This document shows positions 13,848-14,673 of a DNA stretch of 14,673 nucleotides, piece by piece. The notes under the pieces were generated by a model that was not told the origin of the DNA, ran no database searches, and saw only the letters and a list, made by a program, of their open reading frames with translations. Numbering within the stretch: the stretch's first letter is position 1; each line of letters starts with the position of its first letter. The stretch lies in NCBI GenBank assembly GCA_002431975.1, contig DJFA01000026.1, positions 1 to 14,673 on the forward strand, written 5' to 3'. This DNA is from Ruminococcus sp. UBA5884. Its GTDB lineage: Bacteria > Bacillota > Clostridia > Oscillospirales > Ruminococcaceae. A program made the translations under genes and the position numbers.

Positions 13848-14552
13848 TTAATCCTCCTTTTCCTCACATACCGGAAAAAACAATGCTCCTGCCGCTGAGG
13901 AAATTACTCCGCATATTATTATAGTCCAGCCACTGCTTATACCCGAAAATACCGGCACATACCTGATTATGCATGACATAACTGCTGCTGTCAGAATTAT
14001 CAGTGCTATAGGAAAAGATTTTCGTGCGGGCGGTATTATAATAGCTATAAACATTGCATAAAGAGTTATTCCCAATGCTCCAAGAATTGTCTGAGGAACA
14101 ATGCTGCTTGCAAATGCTCCGAGAGCAGTTCCGCCCGTCCAGCCTGCATATGAACATAATATAAGTCCTGCCATATAGCGATAATTAAGCAAACCATTCT
14201 GCTGCATAGCTACCGCATATATTTCATCAGTATTGCCGAATGCTATCATAAATCTTTGAAATAATGTCACGCTGTCATCAAGTTTCTGCGAAAGTGAAAG
14301 CGACATCAGGGAATATCTGAGATTTATAATAAGTATTGTAAATGCTATCTCAAAATATGCAGAACCAGCAAACATAAGGTCAAGCCCTGCAAACTGTCCT
14401 GTTCCGGTGAAGTTTGTAAGAGAAATAACTATCGGCACCCATGGTCTGAAATTCTTGCTTACTGCAAGCATTCCAAATGCAAATGCAACGGAAAAATACC
14501 CCAGAGCTATAGGCATTCCATCCTTAAAACCCTTGTAAAATGAAAGTTTCAA
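13848..14552 (-). CDS. azlC: AzlC-family branched-chain amino-acid exporter, large subunit
   Basis: A 234-residue membrane protein matching AzlC. It has the N-terminal KDGMPIALGYFSVAFAFG (about 10-27), FTGTGQFAGL (48-57), the NLRYSLMSLSLS region (77-88) and GNTDEIYAVA (106-115), with repeated hydrophobic helices to the C-terminus. It would form the transport channel of a bipartite exporter with AzlD. The start is TTG; AAGGAG lies 9 bases upstream, and the next in-frame ATG (residue 13) has no comparable site. A promoter precedes it at 14589-14617. No Lrp-type regulator, often found next to azl genes, is in view. Confidence 0.92.
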   Translation of the reverse strand: MKLSFYKGFKDGMPIALGYFSVAFAFGMLAVSKNFRPWVPIVISLTNFTGTGQFAGLDLMFAGSAYFEIAFTILIINLRYSLMSLSLSQKLDDSVTLFQRFMIAFGNTDEIYAVAMQQNGLLNYRYMAGLILCSYAGWTGGTALGAFASSIVPQTILGALGITLYAMFIAIIIPPARKSFPIALIILTAAVMSCIIRYVPVFSGISSGWTIIICGVISSAAGALFFPVCEEKED

Positions 14553-14588
14553 ATTAAATAACTCCTTGACTTTTATATTTTTATAATT

Positions 14589-14617
14589 ATTATATCATAT
14601 AATTCTTATAATGCAAA
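14589..14617 (-). promoter_or_regulatory. Promoter for azlCD
   Basis: On the minus strand: TTTGCA (14617-14612), a 17-bp spacer and TATAAT (14594-14589), with an extended TG two bases before the -10 box. The -35 box matches 4 of 6. Confidence 0.65.
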
Positions 14618-14630
14618 GTTTTTTAGATAC

Positions 14631-14661
14631 AAAAAAGCCCCTTAATCTGTAGATTAAGGGG
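14631..14661 (-). terminator. Intrinsic terminator of a minus-strand gene beyond the window
   Basis: A perfect 10-bp stem, ccccttaatc (14638-14647) with gattaagggg (14652-14661), and a TGTA loop. On the minus strand it is followed by CTTTTTT, so it ends a transcript entering from the right. The plus strand lacks a T-run. Confidence 0.82.
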
Positions 14662-14673
14662 TAAAAAGTGTGC

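Overview
The window is AT-rich chromosomal DNA with short intergenic gaps, strong AAGGAGG-type ribosome binding sites, several TTG starts and near-consensus SigA promoters. Gene families and the dispersed GC-rich intergenic repeats fit an anaerobic Gram-positive Clostridia member, most likely a Ruminococcus-like gut bacterium (Oscillospiraceae). This is an inference from style and content; no rRNA or marker gene is present.

Layout, left to right. (1) A repeat copy, then a formate/nitrite-transporter family gene (449-1096, +). (2) A convergent two-gene ABC exporter, ATPase then FtsX-type permease (4254-1289, -). (3) A membrane-anchored metallophosphoesterase (5306-4464, -). (4) A divergent operon of an XRE-AbrB fusion regulator, an ABC-2 ATPase and its permease (5655-7592, +). 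(5) An operon of a small DUF6110-like protein and a P1B-type metal ATPase (7757-10072, +), closed by a strong terminator. (6) A minus-strand cell-wall operon of FHA protein, SEDS (FtsW/RodA) glycosyltransferase and class B PBP (13452-10267), with overlapping genes. (7) A minus-strand azlC-azlD branched-chain amino-acid exporter (14552-13524). No transposase, phage gene, tRNA, rRNA or CRISPR array was seen.

Two patterns cut across the genes. First, three of the transcription units (FNT gene, FtsX-type ABC pair, DUF6110/P1B ATPase) each have a near-consensus promoter. Downstream of it comes a leader hairpin, then a palindrome of the form GTTAG-N6-CTAAC just before the ribosome binding site. The arms match the half-site of DtxR/IdeR-family metalloregulator boxes, and no other copy was found. 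This suggests a small regulon, perhaps metal-responsive, or a shared RNA leader element. Second, four intergenic copies of a ~140-155 bp MITE-like element share ends of consensus TTAACGYCAATTCGA and a core bounded by GTAGGGGCG/CGCCCCTAC. In one copy the core is inverted relative to its flanks, and that copy lies between the promoter and the first gene of the XRE-ABC operon.

Start sites were moved from the longest open frame where ribosome binding sites argued for it: 4254, 5306, 6831 and 12920.
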